A stretch of 64,000 nucleotides of DNA from Nocardia sp. MH4 (GCF_019266065.1 NZ_LPNR01000095.1:1-64000), one strand, 5' to 3'; shown: positions 42,445-52,352, counted from the first letter of the stretch. Program-made: numbers and translations. The notes: a model not told the origin generated them from the letters alone.

Positions 42445-43596
42445 TCAGACGATGGCGTTCACGCCGGTGAGGGCGCGGCCGATGAGCAGTTTCTGGATCT
42501 GGGTGGTGCCCTCGTAGAGGGTCAGTACGCGGGCGTCGCGCAGGTACTTGGCGACCGGGTACTCGTCGATGTAGCCGTAGCCGCCGAAGACCTGGATCGC
42601 GTTGTTGGCCGCCTTGACCGCGGCCTCGGAGGCGAACAGCTTCGCCATCGAGGCGGCGGTGCCGAACGGCTCGCCCCGGTCGACGAGATCGGCGGCGCGC
42701 CAGGCCAGCAGTCGGGCGGCCTCGGTCTCCACCGCGATGTCGGCGAGCAGTTCCTGGACCAGCTGGTAGCCCGCGATCGGCTTGCCGAACTGTTCGCGCT
42801 CGCCCGCGTAGCGCACCGCGGCCTCGAGGCAGGCGCGGGCCAGGCCGACACAGCCGGCGGCCACCCCCATCCGGCCCTTGTCCAGCGCCGCCATCGCGAT
42901 GCGGAAGCCCTGACCCTCCTCGCCCAGGCGCAGCGCGTCGGGCACCCGGACACCGTCGAGGACCAATTCGGCGGTGGCCTGCCCGCGCAGGCCGAGCTTG
43001 CCCTTGATCTCGGTCCGGCCGAAGCCGGGCGCGTCGGTCGGGACGAGGAAGGCGGTCACCCCCTTGGGCCCCGGTCCCCCGGTGCGCGCGAAGACCAGCG
43101 CGACATCGGCCCAGGTGCCGTTGGTGATGAAGATCTTGGTGCCGTCGATGACCCAGTCCGACCCGTCCCTGGTGGCGCGGGTGATCAGGTTCGCCGCGTC
43201 GGACCCGGTCCCCGGCTCGGTCAGCGCGAAGCATCCGAGCTGCTCGCCCGCGCACAGCGGCGGCAGGAAGCGGCGCTTCTGCTCCTCGGTGCCGTAGGTC
43301 GCGATCGACTTGCCGACCAGACCCAGCGAGACCGACACGATGCCGCGGACCGCGCTGTCGCCCCGGCCGAGCTCCTCCAGCAGCACGCAGTAGGCCAGCG
43401 CGTCACCGCCGGAGCCGCCGTACTCCTCGTCGATCCCGATGCCGAGAAAGCCCAGCGCGCCGAGTTTGCCGACGATGGCCGGGTCGACCGATTCCTGCCG
43501 ATCCCAGTGCGCGGCATGCGGCACGACTTCCTTGTCCACCCATGTGCGGGCGAGCTCGCGCAGGTCGCTGTGCGCTTGCGTGAGTGCGAGATCCAT
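42445..43596 (-). CDS. Acyl-CoA dehydrogenase (medium/short-chain type)
   Basis: A 383-aa FAD enzyme and first gene of the operon. ALTEPGTGSDA and 'IQVFGGYGYIDEYPVAKYLRD' are the family signatures, and YEGTTQIQ contains the catalytic Glu typical of medium- and short-chain dehydrogenases. Two acyl-CoA dehydrogenases of different active-site type in one operon suggest two desaturation steps or a heteromeric complex. A pair of TetR-type operators lies directly upstream. Confidence 0.93.
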   Translation of the reverse strand: MDLALTQAHSDLRELARTWVDKEVVPHAAHWDRQESVDPAIVGKLGALGFLGIGIDEEYGGSGGDALAYCVLLEELGRGDSAVRGIVSVSLGLVGKSIATYGTEEQKRRFLPPLCAGEQLGCFALTEPGTGSDAANLITRATRDGSDWVIDGTKIFITNGTWADVALVFARTGGPGPKGVTAFLVPTDAPGFGRTEIKGKLGLRGQATAELVLDGVRVPDALRLGEEGQGFRIAMAALDKGRMGVAAGCVGLARACLEAAVRYAGEREQFGKPIAGYQLVQELLADIAVETEAARLLAWRAADLVDRGEPFGTAASMAKLFASEAAVKAANNAIQVFGGYGYIDEYPVAKYLRDARVLTLYEGTTQIQKLLIGRALTGVNAIV

Positions 43597-43610
43597 CGGA
43601 CCACTCCTGA

Positions 43611-43661
43611 ACCAAACGGTGTTAGGTTTACTCGGGCACCGTATCCTAACGCCGTTCGGTT
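43611..43661. promoter_or_regulatory. Paired inverted operator sites between the acyl-CoA operon and its TetR gene
   Basis: ACCAAACGGTGTTAGGT (43611-43627) and, on the other strand, ACCGAACGGCGTTAGGAT (43660-43643) share ACC(A/G)AACGG(T/C)GTTAGG. Each is itself near-palindromic around AACG.CGTT or AACGGTGTT. They face each other 32 bases apart in the divergent promoter region. Binding by the adjacent TetR protein is inferred. Confidence 0.6.
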
Positions 43662-43734
43662 AATCAAGGGCCGAATCGGCGATCGGTGATACCGTTCGAA
43701 GCCCTATCGGACCCGAGCAGACGAGGAGTGGCGC

Positions 43735-44370
43735 ATGGCGAGGCCGCGCGTACCGCTGTTGAGCCGCGAACGCATTCGCGACACCGCGCTGGCCATGGTC
43801 GACCGCGACGGCCTCGCCGAGGTCTCCATGCGCAAGCTGGCCGCCGAACTCGGCGTGCAGGCCGCCTCGCTCTACGGCCACTACCCGAACAAGGACGACC
43901 TGTTCGACGACATCGCGACGGGCATCATGAGCCACGTCGACACCTCGGCCTTCGACACCATGGCCTGGGACGACGGCCTGGCCGCCTGGGCCCGCAGCTA
44001 CCGCTCGGCGCTGGTCGCGCACCCGAATTTCGTGCCCTACCTCGCGGCGGGCCCCGGCCGCCGGGCGGAGAACCTGCGCGCGGCCGACGCCGTGCACGGT
44101 GGGCTGGTCGGCGCGGGCTGGCCACCGCGCTACGCGACCATGATCGGCGCGGCCACCCGCTACCTGGTGATGGGCTCGACGGTCGGTTCGTTCGCGGGCG
44201 GATTCGCCGACGACGTGCAGGTCTACCGGGACCGCTACCCGCACCTGAACCAGGCGCACCTGCTGCGCGCGATCGCCGACGAGATCGATGACGACAGCTT
44301 CGAACTGGCCCTGACCTCGTTCATCGCCGGCCTGCGCGGCACCTACGCGAGCGTCGTCGGCCCCGATTGA
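43735..44370 (+). CDS. TetR/AcrR-family transcriptional regulator
   Basis: A 211-aa regulator with the HTH at ~12-58 ('LSRERIRDTALAMVDRDGLAEVSMRKLAAELGVQAASLYGHYPNKDDL') and a C-terminal ligand domain. It is divergent from the acyl-CoA degradation operon, with twin palindromes between them, so it most likely represses that operon until an acyl-CoA or acid is present. GAGGAG precedes the ATG. Confidence 0.92.
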   Translation: MARPRVPLLSRERIRDTALAMVDRDGLAEVSMRKLAAELGVQAASLYGHYPNKDDLFDDIATGIMSHVDTSAFDTMAWDDGLAAWARSYRSALVAHPNFVPYLAAGPGRRAENLRAADAVHGGLVGAGWPPRYATMIGAATRYLVMGSTVGSFAGGFADDVQVYRDRYPHLNQAHLLRAIADEIDDDSFELALTSFIAGLRGTYASVVGPD

Positions 44371-44383
44371 GCCCGGACGCGAC

Positions 44384-44435
44384 GACGGGACCGGTGGCGT
44401 CTACGCAATCGCTCCCTTGCGCCACCGGTCCCGTC
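44384..44435. terminator. Bidirectional hairpin terminator between tetR and pafA
   Basis: GACGGGACCGGTGGCG (44384-44399) and CGCCACCGGTCCCGTC (44420-44435) are perfect 16-base arms with a 20-base loop, between two convergent genes. A smaller CCCCC/GGGGG hairpin follows at about 44442-44457. Confidence 0.75.
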
Positions 44436-44462
44436 GCCGAGCCCCCCGTCTCGGGGGTTCGC

Positions 44463-45821
44463 CTACATCGAGGCGATCAGCCGATCGACGCGCTCGTCGA
44501 CCGACCGGAACGGATCCTTGCACAACACGGTGCGCTGCGCTTGATCGTTCAACTTCAAATGCACCCAGTCGACCGTGAAATCGCGCCCGGCTTCCTGCGC
44601 GGCGGTGATGAAGTCACCGCGCAGCTTGGCGCGCGTGGTCTGCGGCGGGGTCTCCACCGCGGCGTCGACGGCCTCGTCCTCGGTGATCCGCTTGGCCAGC
44701 CCCTTGCGCTGCAGCAGATCGAAGACGCCGCGACCCCGCTTGATGTCGTGGTAGGCCAGGTCGAGCTGGGCGATCTTCGGATCCGACAGCTCCATGCTGT
44801 AGCGGTCCTGGTAGCGCTGGAACAGCTTGCGCTTGATCACCCAGTCGATCTCGGTGTCGACCTTGGCGAAGTCCTGCGCCTCGACGGCGTCGAGAGTGCG
44901 GCCCCACAGATCCACCACCGCGTCGACCTGCGGGTCGCGGTCGCGGTTGCGCAGGTGCTCGACGGCGCGGGCGTAGTACTCGCGCTGGATCTCGAGCGCG
45001 CTGGCCTGCCTGCCACCGGCCAGCCGCACCGGACGGCGGCCGGTCAGATCGTGGCTGACCTCGCGGATCGCCCGGATCGGGTTGTCGAGGGCGAAGTCGC
45101 GGAACGAGACGCCCGCCTCGATCATCTCCAGCACCAGCGACGCGGTGCCCACCTTGAGCATCGTCGTCGGCTCGGCCATGTTGGAGTCGCCCACGATCAC
45201 GTGCAGACGCCGGTACTTCTCGGCGTCGGCGTGCGGCTCGTCGCGGGTGTTGATGATCGGGCGCGAGCGGGTGGTCGCCGAGGAGACGCCCTCCCAGATG
45301 TGCTCGGCGCGCTGGGACAGGCAGAACGTGGCCGCCTTGGGCGTCTGCAGGACCTTGCCCGCACCGCAGATGAGCTGGCGGGTGACCAGGAACGGCAGCA
45401 ACACGTCCGAGATCCGGGAGAACTCACCCGCGCGGACCACGAGAAAGTTCTCGTGGCAGCCGTAGGAGTTGCCCGCGGAGTCGGTGTTGTTCTTGAACAG
45501 GTAGATGTCGCCGCCGATGCCTTCCTCGGCGAGGCGCTGTTCGGCGTCTATCAGCAGGTCCTCCAGCACCCGCTCACCGGCCCGGTCGTGGGTGACCAAC
45601 TGCACCAGGCTGTCGCATTCTGCGGTGGCGTACTCGGGATGCGATCCGACGTCGAGGTACAACCTGGCACCGTTTCGAAGGAAGACATTAGAGCTACGGC
45701 CCCAGGACACCACCCGGCGGAACAGGTACCGGGCCACCTCGTCGGGGGACAGCCGACGGTGACCGTGGAAGGTGCATGTCACACCGAACTCGGTCTCGAT
45801 CCCCATGATTCGTCGCTGCAC
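44463..45821 (-). CDS. pafA: Pup-protein ligase PafA
   Basis: A 452-aa enzyme, the same length as M. tuberculosis PafA, that attaches Pup through its C-terminal Glu to lysines. It belongs to the carboxylate-amine/glutamine-synthetase-like fold: [11 protein letters not shown] with the Mg-binding Glu9, '[17 protein letters not shown]' with the catalytic Asp, and '[19 protein letters not shown]'. GTG 45821 (VQRRIMGIE) is chosen by alignment; a 20-codon upstream extension is unlikely. A terminator after prcA lies upstream, so pafA needs its own promoter in 45822-45929. Confidence 0.97.
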   Translation of the reverse strand: MQRRIMGIETEFGVTCTFHGHRRLSPDEVARYLFRRVVSWGRSSNVFLRNGARLYLDVGSHPEYATAECDSLVQLVTHDRAGERVLEDLLIDAEQRLAEEGIGGDIYLFKNNTDSAGNSYGCHENFLVVRAGEFSRISDVLLPFLVTRQLICGAGKVLQTPKAATFCLSQRAEHIWEGVSSATTRSRPIINTRDEPHADAEKYRRLHVIVGDSNMAEPTTMLKVGTASLVLEMIEAGVSFRDFALDNPIRAIREVSHDLTGRRPVRLAGGRQASALEIQREYYARAVEHLRNRDRDPQVDAVVDLWGRTLDAVEAQDFAKVDTEIDWVIKRKLFQRYQDRYSMELSDPKIAQLDLAYHDIKRGRGVFDLLQRKGLAKRITEDEAVDAAVETPPQTTRAKLRGDFITAAQEAGRDFTVDWVHLKLNDQAQRTVLCKDPFRSVDERVDRLIASM

Positions 45822-45929
45822 ACTATCGACACTACAGCCATGACCAGGGCCCGCGCGGCGCTCCGGACATCCCATTCGCATACGTGTTCACAACGATTCG
45901 GACAGCGAACGACCCAGCGAGCACGACGA

Positions 45930-45968
45930 GAACGGGCCCGTGGACCGGAGCGGTCCGCGGGCCCGTTC
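45930..45968 (-). terminator. Terminator after prcA
   Basis: GAACGGGCCCGTGGACC (45930-45946) pairs with GGTCCGCGGGCCCGTTC (45952-45968) with a single G-T type mismatch and a five-base loop, 19 bases after the prcA stop. It should separate pup-prcB-prcA from pafA. Confidence 0.7.
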
Positions 45969-45987
45969 ATGATCGTGACGGCGGGGT

Positions 45988-46755
45988 CTACTCCCCCGCG
46001 CCGTCCTCGGGCTCGGGCAGCTTCGCCTCGGTCACGGCTGTCGCCTTCGGCGTACCGAGCGCCTTCTGCAGGGCGGGACCCTGCAGCCGGCGGAACGCCC
46101 GGCGCGGCCGGGACTGCTCGAGGGTGGCCACCTCGAGCGAGGACTCACCGAGGGCGCGCTTGTCCTTGTCGGCCTCGGGCTGACCCGCCTGCAGCGCCCC
46201 GATGGCCACCTTCAGCGCGTCGTCCAGGGACAGACCGGGCTTGTAGGCGGCCTTGAGCGCGGTCAGGATGGGCTCGGTGGTGCCGCCCATGACGACGTAC
46301 TCGCGTTCGTCGACGATCGACCCGTCGAAGGTGATCCGGTACAGCACCGAGGTCGGCGACTGCTCCGGATACCCGACCTCGGCGACGCACAGCTCCACCT
46401 CGTAGGGCTTGAGCTGATCGGTGAAGATCGAGCCCAGGCTCTGCGCGTAGAGGTTGGCCAGGCCACGGCCGGTGACATCGCGCCGGTCGTACTGATAGCC
46501 CTTGAGGTCGGCCTGCAGGATGCCACCGCGGCGCAGGGCCTCGAACTCGTTGTACTTGCCGACCGCGGCGAAGCCGATGCGGTCGTAGAGTTCGCTGACC
46601 TTGTGCAACGTCGCCGAGGGGTTCTCGGCGACGAACAGCACGCCCTTGTCGTACACGAGCACCACCACGCTGCGGCCACGACCGATGCCCTTGCGGGCGA
46701 GCTCGGTCTTGTCGCGCATGATCTGCTCGGCCGAGGCGTAATACGGCAGCGTCAT
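45988..46755 (-). CDS. prcA: 20S proteasome alpha subunit PrcA
   Basis: A 255-aa alpha-type subunit that forms the outer rings and gate. The N-terminal '[31 protein letters not shown]' is the alpha-type leader helix with the YAS gate segment. The C-terminus is an acidic tail. Its ATG overlaps the prcB stop (ATGA), so the two subunits are made in balance. Confidence 0.97.
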   Translation of the reverse strand: MTLPYYASAEQIMRDKTELARKGIGRGRSVVVLVYDKGVLFVAENPSATLHKVSELYDRIGFAAVGKYNEFEALRRGGILQADLKGYQYDRRDVTGRGLANLYAQSLGSIFTDQLKPYEVELCVAEVGYPEQSPTSVLYRITFDGSIVDEREYVVMGGTTEPILTALKAAYKPGLSLDDALKVAIGALQAGQPEADKDKRALGESSLEVATLEQSRPRRAFRRLQGPALQKALGTPKATAVTEAKLPEPEDGAGE

Positions 46756-47597
46756 AGGACGGCGCCCCCTTCTTCCGCGGCTTCCCGGTCGGCGATCACA
46801 CCGCGGGCGATCTCGGCCAAGCGGTCCTCGGCCACCTCGGCCGCGCCCTCGGCGTCGATCACCACCGCTGTCGGGTAGATCCCGCGCAGCATGTCCGGAC
46901 CACCGGTGGCGGTGTCGTCGTCGGCGGCGTCGAACAGCGATTCCACCGCGACCCGCAGCGCCCGGTCCTGATCGATGCCACGCTGGTAGAGCTTCTTCAG
47001 CGAGGACTTCGCGAACATCGAACCGGAGCCGACAGCGGTGTAGCCGAACCGCTCCTCGCTGCGTCCGCCGACCACGTCGTAGGACACGATGCGACCCGAA
47101 CGGTCCTGGTCGGTGATCTGGTCGTCGAACCCGACCAGGATCGGCACGACAGCCAGCCCCTGCATGGCGGCGGGCAGGTTGTCGCGGACCATCTTCGACA
47201 GCTTGTTGGCTTTACCGTCGAAGGTCAGCGGCACGCCTTCGATCTTCTCGTAGTACTCGAGCTCCACCGCGAACAGCCGGATCATCTCGATCGCGATGCC
47301 CGCGGTGCCCGCGATACCGGCCGCCGAGAAGGTGTCGGTGATATAGACCTTCTCGGTGTCGCGGCTGGCCAGCAGGTTGCCCATGGTGGCCCTGCGGTCG
47401 CCCGCGATGAGCACGCCACCCCGGTAGGTGACCGCGACAATGGTGGTGCCGTGCGGCGCCAGATCCTTGGCCGCGGTCAGATCCGAGGCACCGAACCTGT
47501 TGCCGGGCAACAGGTCCGGTGCGTGCATGCGGAGATGTTCGGTGAACGAGGAGAGAGCCTGCCCCGCGTGGAGGCGCAACGGGTCACCTGAGGTCAC
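46752..47597 (-). CDS. prcB: 20S proteasome beta subunit PrcB
   Basis: A 281-aa catalytic subunit made with a 50-residue propeptide; cleavage in [10 protein letters not shown] exposes the nucleophile Thr51. The Lys of '[20 protein letters not shown]' and later Asp and Ser residues complete the site. GTG 47597 overlaps the pup stop as GTGA. Length and propeptide match mycobacterial PrcB. Confidence 0.97.
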   Translation of the reverse strand: MTSGDPLRLHAGQALSSFTEHLRMHAPDLLPGNRFGASDLTAAKDLAPHGTTIVAVTYRGGVLIAGDRRATMGNLLASRDTEKVYITDTFSAAGIAGTAGIAIEMIRLFAVELEYYEKIEGVPLTFDGKANKLSKMVRDNLPAAMQGLAVVPILVGFDDQITDQDRSGRIVSYDVVGGRSEERFGYTAVGSGSMFAKSSLKKLYQRGIDQDRALRVAVESLFDAADDDTATGGPDMLRGIYPTAVVIDAEGAAEVAEDRLAEIARGVIADREAAEEGGAVL

Positions 47598-47788
47598 TGG
47601 CCGCCCTTCTGCACATACGCCCGCACGAAGTCCTCGGCGTTCTCCTCGAGCACGTCATCGATCTCGTCGAGCAGGTCGTCGGTTTCCTCCGCGAGCTTCT
47701 CGCGGCGCTCCTGACCCGCCGCGTCTACACCCTCGGGACCCTCGTCCTCGTCGCCACCCCCGGCGCGCTTGGTCTGCTCTTGTGCCAT
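47594..47788 (-). CDS. pup: Prokaryotic ubiquitin-like protein Pup
   Basis: A 64-aa intrinsically disordered tag. The acidic middle and the coiled region '[20 protein letters not shown]' bind the Mpa/ARC ATPase; the C-terminus is GGQ, so Dop must deamidate the Gln before ligation. ATG 47788 lies behind AGGAGG. It is followed by prcB with a GTGA overlap. Confidence 0.98.
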   Translation of the reverse strand: MAQEQTKRAGGGDEDEGPEGVDAAGQERREKLAEETDDLLDEIDDVLEENAEDFVRAYVQKGGQ

Positions 47789-47878
47789 GGCAGCCGACCT
47801 CCTCTTTCCTCATCATGACCGCGACCTTTCGGATGAGCACGGTCGGCGATCATGAGCGATGTTCGTGCTCGTCCCACA

Positions 47879-47884
47879 ACCCTA
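47879..47884 (-). promoter_or_regulatory. Possible -10 element of a pup-prcBA promoter
   Basis: TAGGGT on the minus strand, about 90 bases upstream of the pup start in the 162-base dop-pup gap. It would allow pup-prcB-prcA to be transcribed apart from dop. No clear -35 is visible. Confidence 0.35.
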
Positions 47885-47950
47885 CCGAGCCGATCGGACA
47901 AGGTGGTCTATTAGCGATCGGATTGTCGCTCTGTCGTGCCGGAAAACGCC

Positions 47951-49450
47951 TCAGTGGGTGAGCTGGTCGACCAGCTCCGCGGCCGTCTGGGCGGCGTCGA
48001 GCAGCTTCCCGACGTGCGCTTTCGTGCCGCGCCGCGGCTCCAGGGTCGGGATCCGCACCAGTGAATCACCACCCAGGTCGAAGATCACCGAATCCCAACT
48101 GGCGGCGGCGATATCGGCGCCGAATCGGCGTAGGCACTCGCCGCGGAAGTACGCGCGGGTGTCGGTCGGCGGCTTGGTCATCGCGTCGAGCACCTGCTGC
48201 TCGCTGACGAGGCGCTTCATCGAGCCGCGCGCCACCAACCGGTTGTAGAGACCCTTGTCCAGGCGCACATCGGAGTACTGCAGGTCCATCAGGTGCAGCT
48301 TGGGGGCGGCCCAGCCGAGGCCCTCCCGGCTGCGCATGCCCTCGAGCAGGCGCAGCTTGGCGGGCCAGTCGAGCAGGTTGGCGCATTCCATCGGGTCGCG
48401 CTCCAGCAGGTCGAGCACCATCGCCCAGTTGTCGATGATGTCGAGCACCCGGGGGTCGTCGTTGCCCTCGCGGTGCACGAACTTGGCGACGCGCTCGTGG
48501 TAGAGCCGTTGCAGCGCAAGGCCGGTCAGCTCGCGGCCGTCGGCCAGCGCCACGGTGGCGCGCAGCGTCGGGTCGTGGCTGATCTGGTGCACGGCGGTCA
48601 CCGGCCGGGCCAGCTGGAACTCCGAGAGGTCCTCGCCCGCTTCGATCAGATCGAGCACCAGCGCGGTGGTGCCGACCTTGAGATAGGTCGACATCTCGGC
48701 CAGGTTGGCGTCGCCGATGATCACGTGCAGGCGCCGGTACTTGTCGGCGTCGGCGTGCGGCTCGTCGCGGGTGTTGATGATGCCGCGCTTGAGCGTGGTC
48801 TCCAGCCCGACCTCGACCTCGATGTAGTCCGCGCGCTGGGACAGCTGGAAGCCCGCGTGGTCGCCGGACTGGCCGATGCCGACCCGCCCGGACCCGCAGA
48901 TCACCTGGCGGGAGACGAAGAACGGCGTCAGCCCCGCGATGATGTGACTGAACGGGGTGTCACGGTTCATCAGGTAGTTCTCGTGGGTGCCGTAGGAGGC
49001 GCCCTTGCCGTCGACGTTGTTCTTGTACAGCTGCAGGCGCGGGGCACCGGGGACGCTGGAGGCGTGCCGGGCGGCGGCCTCCATCACCCGCTCGCCCGCC
49101 TTGTCCCAGATCACCGCGTCGAGCGGGTCGACCACCTCGGGTGCGGAGTACTCCGGGTGCGCGTGGTCGACGTAGAGCCGGGCGCCGTTGGTGAGGATCA
49201 TGTTGGCCGCGCCGACCTCGTCGGCGTCGATCACGGGAGCGGGGCCGCTCATCCGGCTCAGGTCGAAACCACGCGCGTCACGCAGCGGGGATTCCACCTC
49301 GTAGTCCCAGCGCGTGCGCTTGGCCCGCGGTACGCCCTCGGCGGCGGCGTAGGCGAGAACGGCCTGGGTGGAGGTGAGGATCGGGTTGGCCGTCGGCTCC
49401 GTGGGGGTCGAGATGCCGTACTCGACCTCGATTCCGATGATGCGCTGCAT
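47951..49450 (-). CDS. dop: Pup deamidase/depupylase Dop
   Basis: A 499-aa PafA paralogue that converts the Pup C-terminal Gln to Glu and also removes Pup from targets. [14 protein letters not shown] carries the metal-binding Glu8, [18 protein letters not shown] the catalytic Asp95. The family-specific loop insert absent from PafA lies at about 37-65. ATG 49450. In M. tuberculosis mpa lies a few genes upstream; here the region upstream of dop is unrelated. Confidence 0.97.
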   Translation of the reverse strand: MQRIIGIEVEYGISTPTEPTANPILTSTQAVLAYAAAEGVPRAKRTRWDYEVESPLRDARGFDLSRMSGPAPVIDADEVGAANMILTNGARLYVDHAHPEYSAPEVVDPLDAVIWDKAGERVMEAAARHASSVPGAPRLQLYKNNVDGKGASYGTHENYLMNRDTPFSHIIAGLTPFFVSRQVICGSGRVGIGQSGDHAGFQLSQRADYIEVEVGLETTLKRGIINTRDEPHADADKYRRLHVIIGDANLAEMSTYLKVGTTALVLDLIEAGEDLSEFQLARPVTAVHQISHDPTLRATVALADGRELTGLALQRLYHERVAKFVHREGNDDPRVLDIIDNWAMVLDLLERDPMECANLLDWPAKLRLLEGMRSREGLGWAAPKLHLMDLQYSDVRLDKGLYNRLVARGSMKRLVSEQQVLDAMTKPPTDTRAYFRGECLRRFGADIAAASWDSVIFDLGGDSLVRIPTLEPRRGTKAHVGKLLDAAQTAAELVDQLTH

Positions 49451-49519
49451 GCTGTCGAGCCTAGGCGACGCGTCCGACCCGCACCGGCATCTCGGCCCAG
49501 CGGCCCGCGGCGCCCCAGC

Positions 49520-50100
49520 TCACCCGGGTACGCGCAGGCCGGTCAGCGGCCGGGCGAGGGCACCCGCGGCCTGATCCGGGCGCGGTGCACGATGTTCCAC
49601 CTGCGGCCGGTACCCGACGAGCCCGAACAGCTGGTCGGTCGCACGATACGGGTCGATGTCCGCGGCCGGCTCACCCCGGTCGATCCCGTGCGCGAGTCTC
49701 ACCACGACCACCGCCCGGCGGGTGCCGACCCGGTGCCGACGCGCCTCGCGACATCCGGATCGAACTGCGCCTCGGCCGTCGTGCCGCGCAAAGCCGCTGC
49801 GCGACCAGGGAATTCGGTGACGCGACAAAGCTCGGTGACGAACGCGACGAGGTCGTCTTCGACCGCGCCGGGTGTCGGGTTCGGACATCCGGCGGGCGAC
49901 GGCCTCGGCGTAGGCCTCCCTCGTCGGCTCGGCCAGGGAGCGCCACCCTCGGGCGATGGCGCTCTCGGCGACGCCCGCGCGGGTGGCCATGCCTCGATCG
50001 TCGACCGGCCGTAGCCGCTCTCCTCCAGGATCTCGGCGTCGGCCCGCAGACCCTCGCCGCGCACCCGGCCCCCGATCCGCGAACCCCCGGTGTTACCCAT
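49520..50100 (-). pseudogene. TetR-family regulator pseudogene with at least three frameshifts
   Basis: Reading from ATG 50100, one frame gives 'GEGLRADAEILEESGYGRSTIEA' and then nonsense. The next frame takes over exactly there with MATRAGVAESAIARGWRSLA (the recognition helix of a TetR HTH) up to RMSEPDTR. The first frame then resumes with GAVEDDLVAFVTELCRVTEF and ends near RVGTGSAPAG. The second frame resumes with AVVVVRLAHGIDRGEPAADI to the TGA at 49520. Joined, these form a plausible TetR protein of about 190 residues. No single frame does, so the gene is broken. The alternation also fits sequencing error, but no other gene nearby is affected. Confidence 0.72.
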
Positions 50101-50434
50101 GTCACCTCCGCGACGACTTCGTCCTCGCAGCCCACACCGTCGCGCGCCACCTTCGCGGCGGTGACCGCGTCCGACACCGTGCTGATCGGCCACAGCATCG
50201 GCAGCGTCGAGGTGGTGCGCATGCGCATGCGGTACGAGAGCAGGCTGTTCGCGGCGACGTTCAGCTCGGCGCGCGCCCCGACGGCCACATCGAACTGCCG
50301 AAGGCCGTCACTGCGGTGGAAGAGGCGCTGGCACAGCGCGACCGAGGCACCTCCGCCGGGTCCCCCGCTCGGCGGACCCGAAGTGGTCCTCGCGGGCGAT
50401 CCGGCGGCCGGATCGCGCCGAGATACTCGATGCC
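50101..50434 (+). other. Non-coding or decayed stretch upstream of the DUF418 gene
   Basis: About 330 bases with no convincing gene. One frame reads 'ASDTVLIGHSIGSVEVV' and another IELPKAVTAVEEALAQRDRG, which could be remnants of a broken coding sequence, but I recognise no family. A GATACT about seven bases before the DUF418 ATG may be its -10. Confidence 0.35.
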
Positions 50435-51619
50435 ATGAGCGAATCCGTGCACCAGCTCACCCCCGAGGTGACCGACCGGCCGACCAGGTTGCTCGCGCTC
50501 GATGTCCTGCGGGGCATCGCGATCCTGGGCACCCTCGGCACCAATATCTGGATCTTCACCGACCCCGCCGGGCTGATCGGCTACATCGGCAGTCTCGGCG
50601 AGGTGGCCACGGACGGCTGGATGTGGACCGAGCGGGTGCTCCAGCAGCTGGCCCAGGGCAAGTTCCTCGGGCTGCTGACGGTGATGTTCGGGATCGGGCT
50701 GGCGATCCAGCAGGACTCGGCCCGGCGCGGTGGGCGCCGCTGGCCGGGGCGCTATCCCGTGCGGGCGGGGCTGCTGTTCCTGGACGGCCTGGTGAACTTC
50801 CTGTTCGTCGCCGAGTTCGACGTGCTGATGGGCTACGCGGTCACCGGCCTCGTCGTCGCGTATCTCCTGGCGACCAGCGAACGGGCCCGACGCCGCTGGC
50901 TCATCGTCGCGGCCTCGGTCCACGTGACGATGCTGACCGCGATCGCGGCCGCCCTGGCCTTCGCGCCCGCCACGGAACCGTCGGCCCCCGAGCCGCTGGA
51001 GCCGAATCCCTACGCGGACGGCTCTTTCTGGGATCTGGTGCTGTTCCGGCTCGACCATGCCGGGACCTTCCGGGTGGAGGCGATCTTCGTCTTCCCGATG
51101 TCGGTGGCGCTGTTCCTGCTCGGCGCCCGGCTGTATCGCGCCGGGGTGTTCCAGCCCGCCGGGGCGCGGATCCGCAGGTGGCTGCTGGTGCTCGGCTTCG
51201 GCGTCGCGGCGCCGCTGGACTTCACGGTCGGTGTCTTCGGCGGCGGCGACCTGGTGCTGCTCACCCGCTACGGCACCGCGCCGTTCGTGGCACTGGGCAT
51301 CCTCGCCGCGGTCGCGGAGTTCTACCTGCGCCGCTCGCGGGTCGGTTATGTGGGCGCCCGGCTCGGCGAGGTCGGCCGCACCGCGCTCAGCTGCTACATC
51401 CTGCAGAACCTGATCGCCGGAATACTCTGCTACGGCTGGGGTTTCGGGCTCGCGGCGCGAGTCTCGGCGTCGGCGCGGGTGCCGTTCACGATCGGGATCT
51501 ACCTGCTGGTGGTCGTCCTGATCACGGCCTTCGCCCACCTCTGGTCGCGCCGGTTCGAGCGCGGCCCGGTCGAATGGCTGTGGCACCGCACCTATCGGCT
51601 GCTCACGCCGGCGGAGTGA
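50435..51619 (+). CDS. DUF418 family membrane protein
   Basis: A 394-aa protein with about eight to ten transmembrane helices. The N-terminal LLALDVLRGIAILGTLGTNI and the C-terminal 'FERGPVEWLWHRTYR' are the DUF418 (YeiB-like) signatures. The family is related to acyltransferase-3-like membrane proteins, and its function is not established. It converges on a TetR gene one base beyond its stop, so the pair may not be co-regulated. Confidence 0.88.
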   Translation: MSESVHQLTPEVTDRPTRLLALDVLRGIAILGTLGTNIWIFTDPAGLIGYIGSLGEVATDGWMWTERVLQQLAQGKFLGLLTVMFGIGLAIQQDSARRGGRRWPGRYPVRAGLLFLDGLVNFLFVAEFDVLMGYAVTGLVVAYLLATSERARRRWLIVAASVHVTMLTAIAAALAFAPATEPSAPEPLEPNPYADGSFWDLVLFRLDHAGTFRVEAIFVFPMSVALFLLGARLYRAGVFQPAGARIRRWLLVLGFGVAAPLDFTVGVFGGGDLVLLTRYGTAPFVALGILAAVAEFYLRRSRVGYVGARLGEVGRTALSCYILQNLIAGILCYGWGFGLAARVSASARVPFTIGIYLLVVVLITAFAHLWSRRFERGPVEWLWHRTYRLLTPAE

Positions 51620-51641
51620 GTCAGCGCAGCCGCTCCGCCGG
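51608..51641. terminator. Possible bidirectional terminator across two convergent gene ends
   Basis: CCGGCGGAG (51608-51616) and CTCCGCCGG (51633-51641) are perfect 9-base arms that overlap the last codons of both genes. Confidence 0.4.
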
Positions 51642-52352
51642 TGGCGGGGCGGCATCGGGCGCGACCAGCAGGTCGGCTACCAGCGAATCCCGTTGCAGCG
51701 GAACGCCGAGACTGCGGGCGTTGCCCTCGAACAGCGATAGCACCGATTCGGTCAGGATGCCCTGCACCTGTTCGGTCGAGAGCACCGGTTCCGGATCGGC
51801 GCGCCAGCTGGCCACCACGCCGTCGACGAGGCCGACCATGCCGAAGGCCATCGGCCGAGCGCGGGCCGGGTCGATCCCGAAGCGGGCCAGGGTGGCGGCG
51901 AACATGTCGGCCAGCTGCCCGCCCACCTCGCGCCCGGCACCGGCCAGGGTGGCGGCGCCGGCGCCGTCGGGCGCGGCGTCACCGAGGAAGCGGTGCAGGT
52001 TGGGGTGGCGTTCGATCCAGCCGAGGTAGGTGCCGATGGCGCCGCGCACCGCGTCCTTGAGCGTCCCGTCCGGCTCCAGCGCGGGCAGCAGCTCGGCGAG
52101 CAGCAACTCCAGGATGCGCTGGCGGGCGAGCGCGTCGAGTTCGGCGCGGCCGCCGACGTGGCGGTACACCACCGGGCGGGGCAGGCCCAGATGCTCGGCG
52201 ATCAGCTGCACCGAGATCTCGAGCCCGTGCTCGTCGATCACCTCGATGGCGGCATCGATCATCTCCGCGCGGCGGCGGGCCTTGTGGCCGTGCCAACGAG
52301 TGGCGCGCCCGTCACCGACGGGCTGCGCGTCCTGAGCGGAGGGTGCAGTCAC
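51621..52352 (-). CDS. TetR-family transcriptional regulator
   Basis: A 243-aa regulator with HTH at ~33-75 ('AEMIDAAIEVIDEHGLEISVQLIAEHLGLPRPVVYRHVGGRAEL') and a C-terminal helical domain. GTG 52352 is the likely start. It reads away from the DUF6412-yidC pair; its target is unknown. Confidence 0.88.
   Translation of the reverse strand: MTAPSAQDAQPVGDGRATRWHGHKARRRAEMIDAAIEVIDEHGLEISVQLIAEHLGLPRPVVYRHVGGRAELDALARQRILELLLAELLPALEPDGTLKDAVRGAIGTYLGWIERHPNLHRFLGDAAPDGAGAATLAGAGREVGGQLADMFAATLARFGIDPARARPMAFGMVGLVDGVVASWRADPEPVLSTEQVQGILTESVLSLFEGNARSLGVPLQRDSLVADLLVAPDAAPPPAERLR

Noticed and set aside
47789-47950. A further small gene between dop and pup
   Set aside because: No frame with a ribosome site and sensible composition was found; the stretch is better explained as a pup promoter region.
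50101-50434. Possible alpha/beta-hydrolase remnant with GHSIGS
   Set aside because: Only a few residues fit the nucleophile elbow; the rest gives no recognisable fold and the frame changes are arbitrary, so it is left as unexplained sequence.
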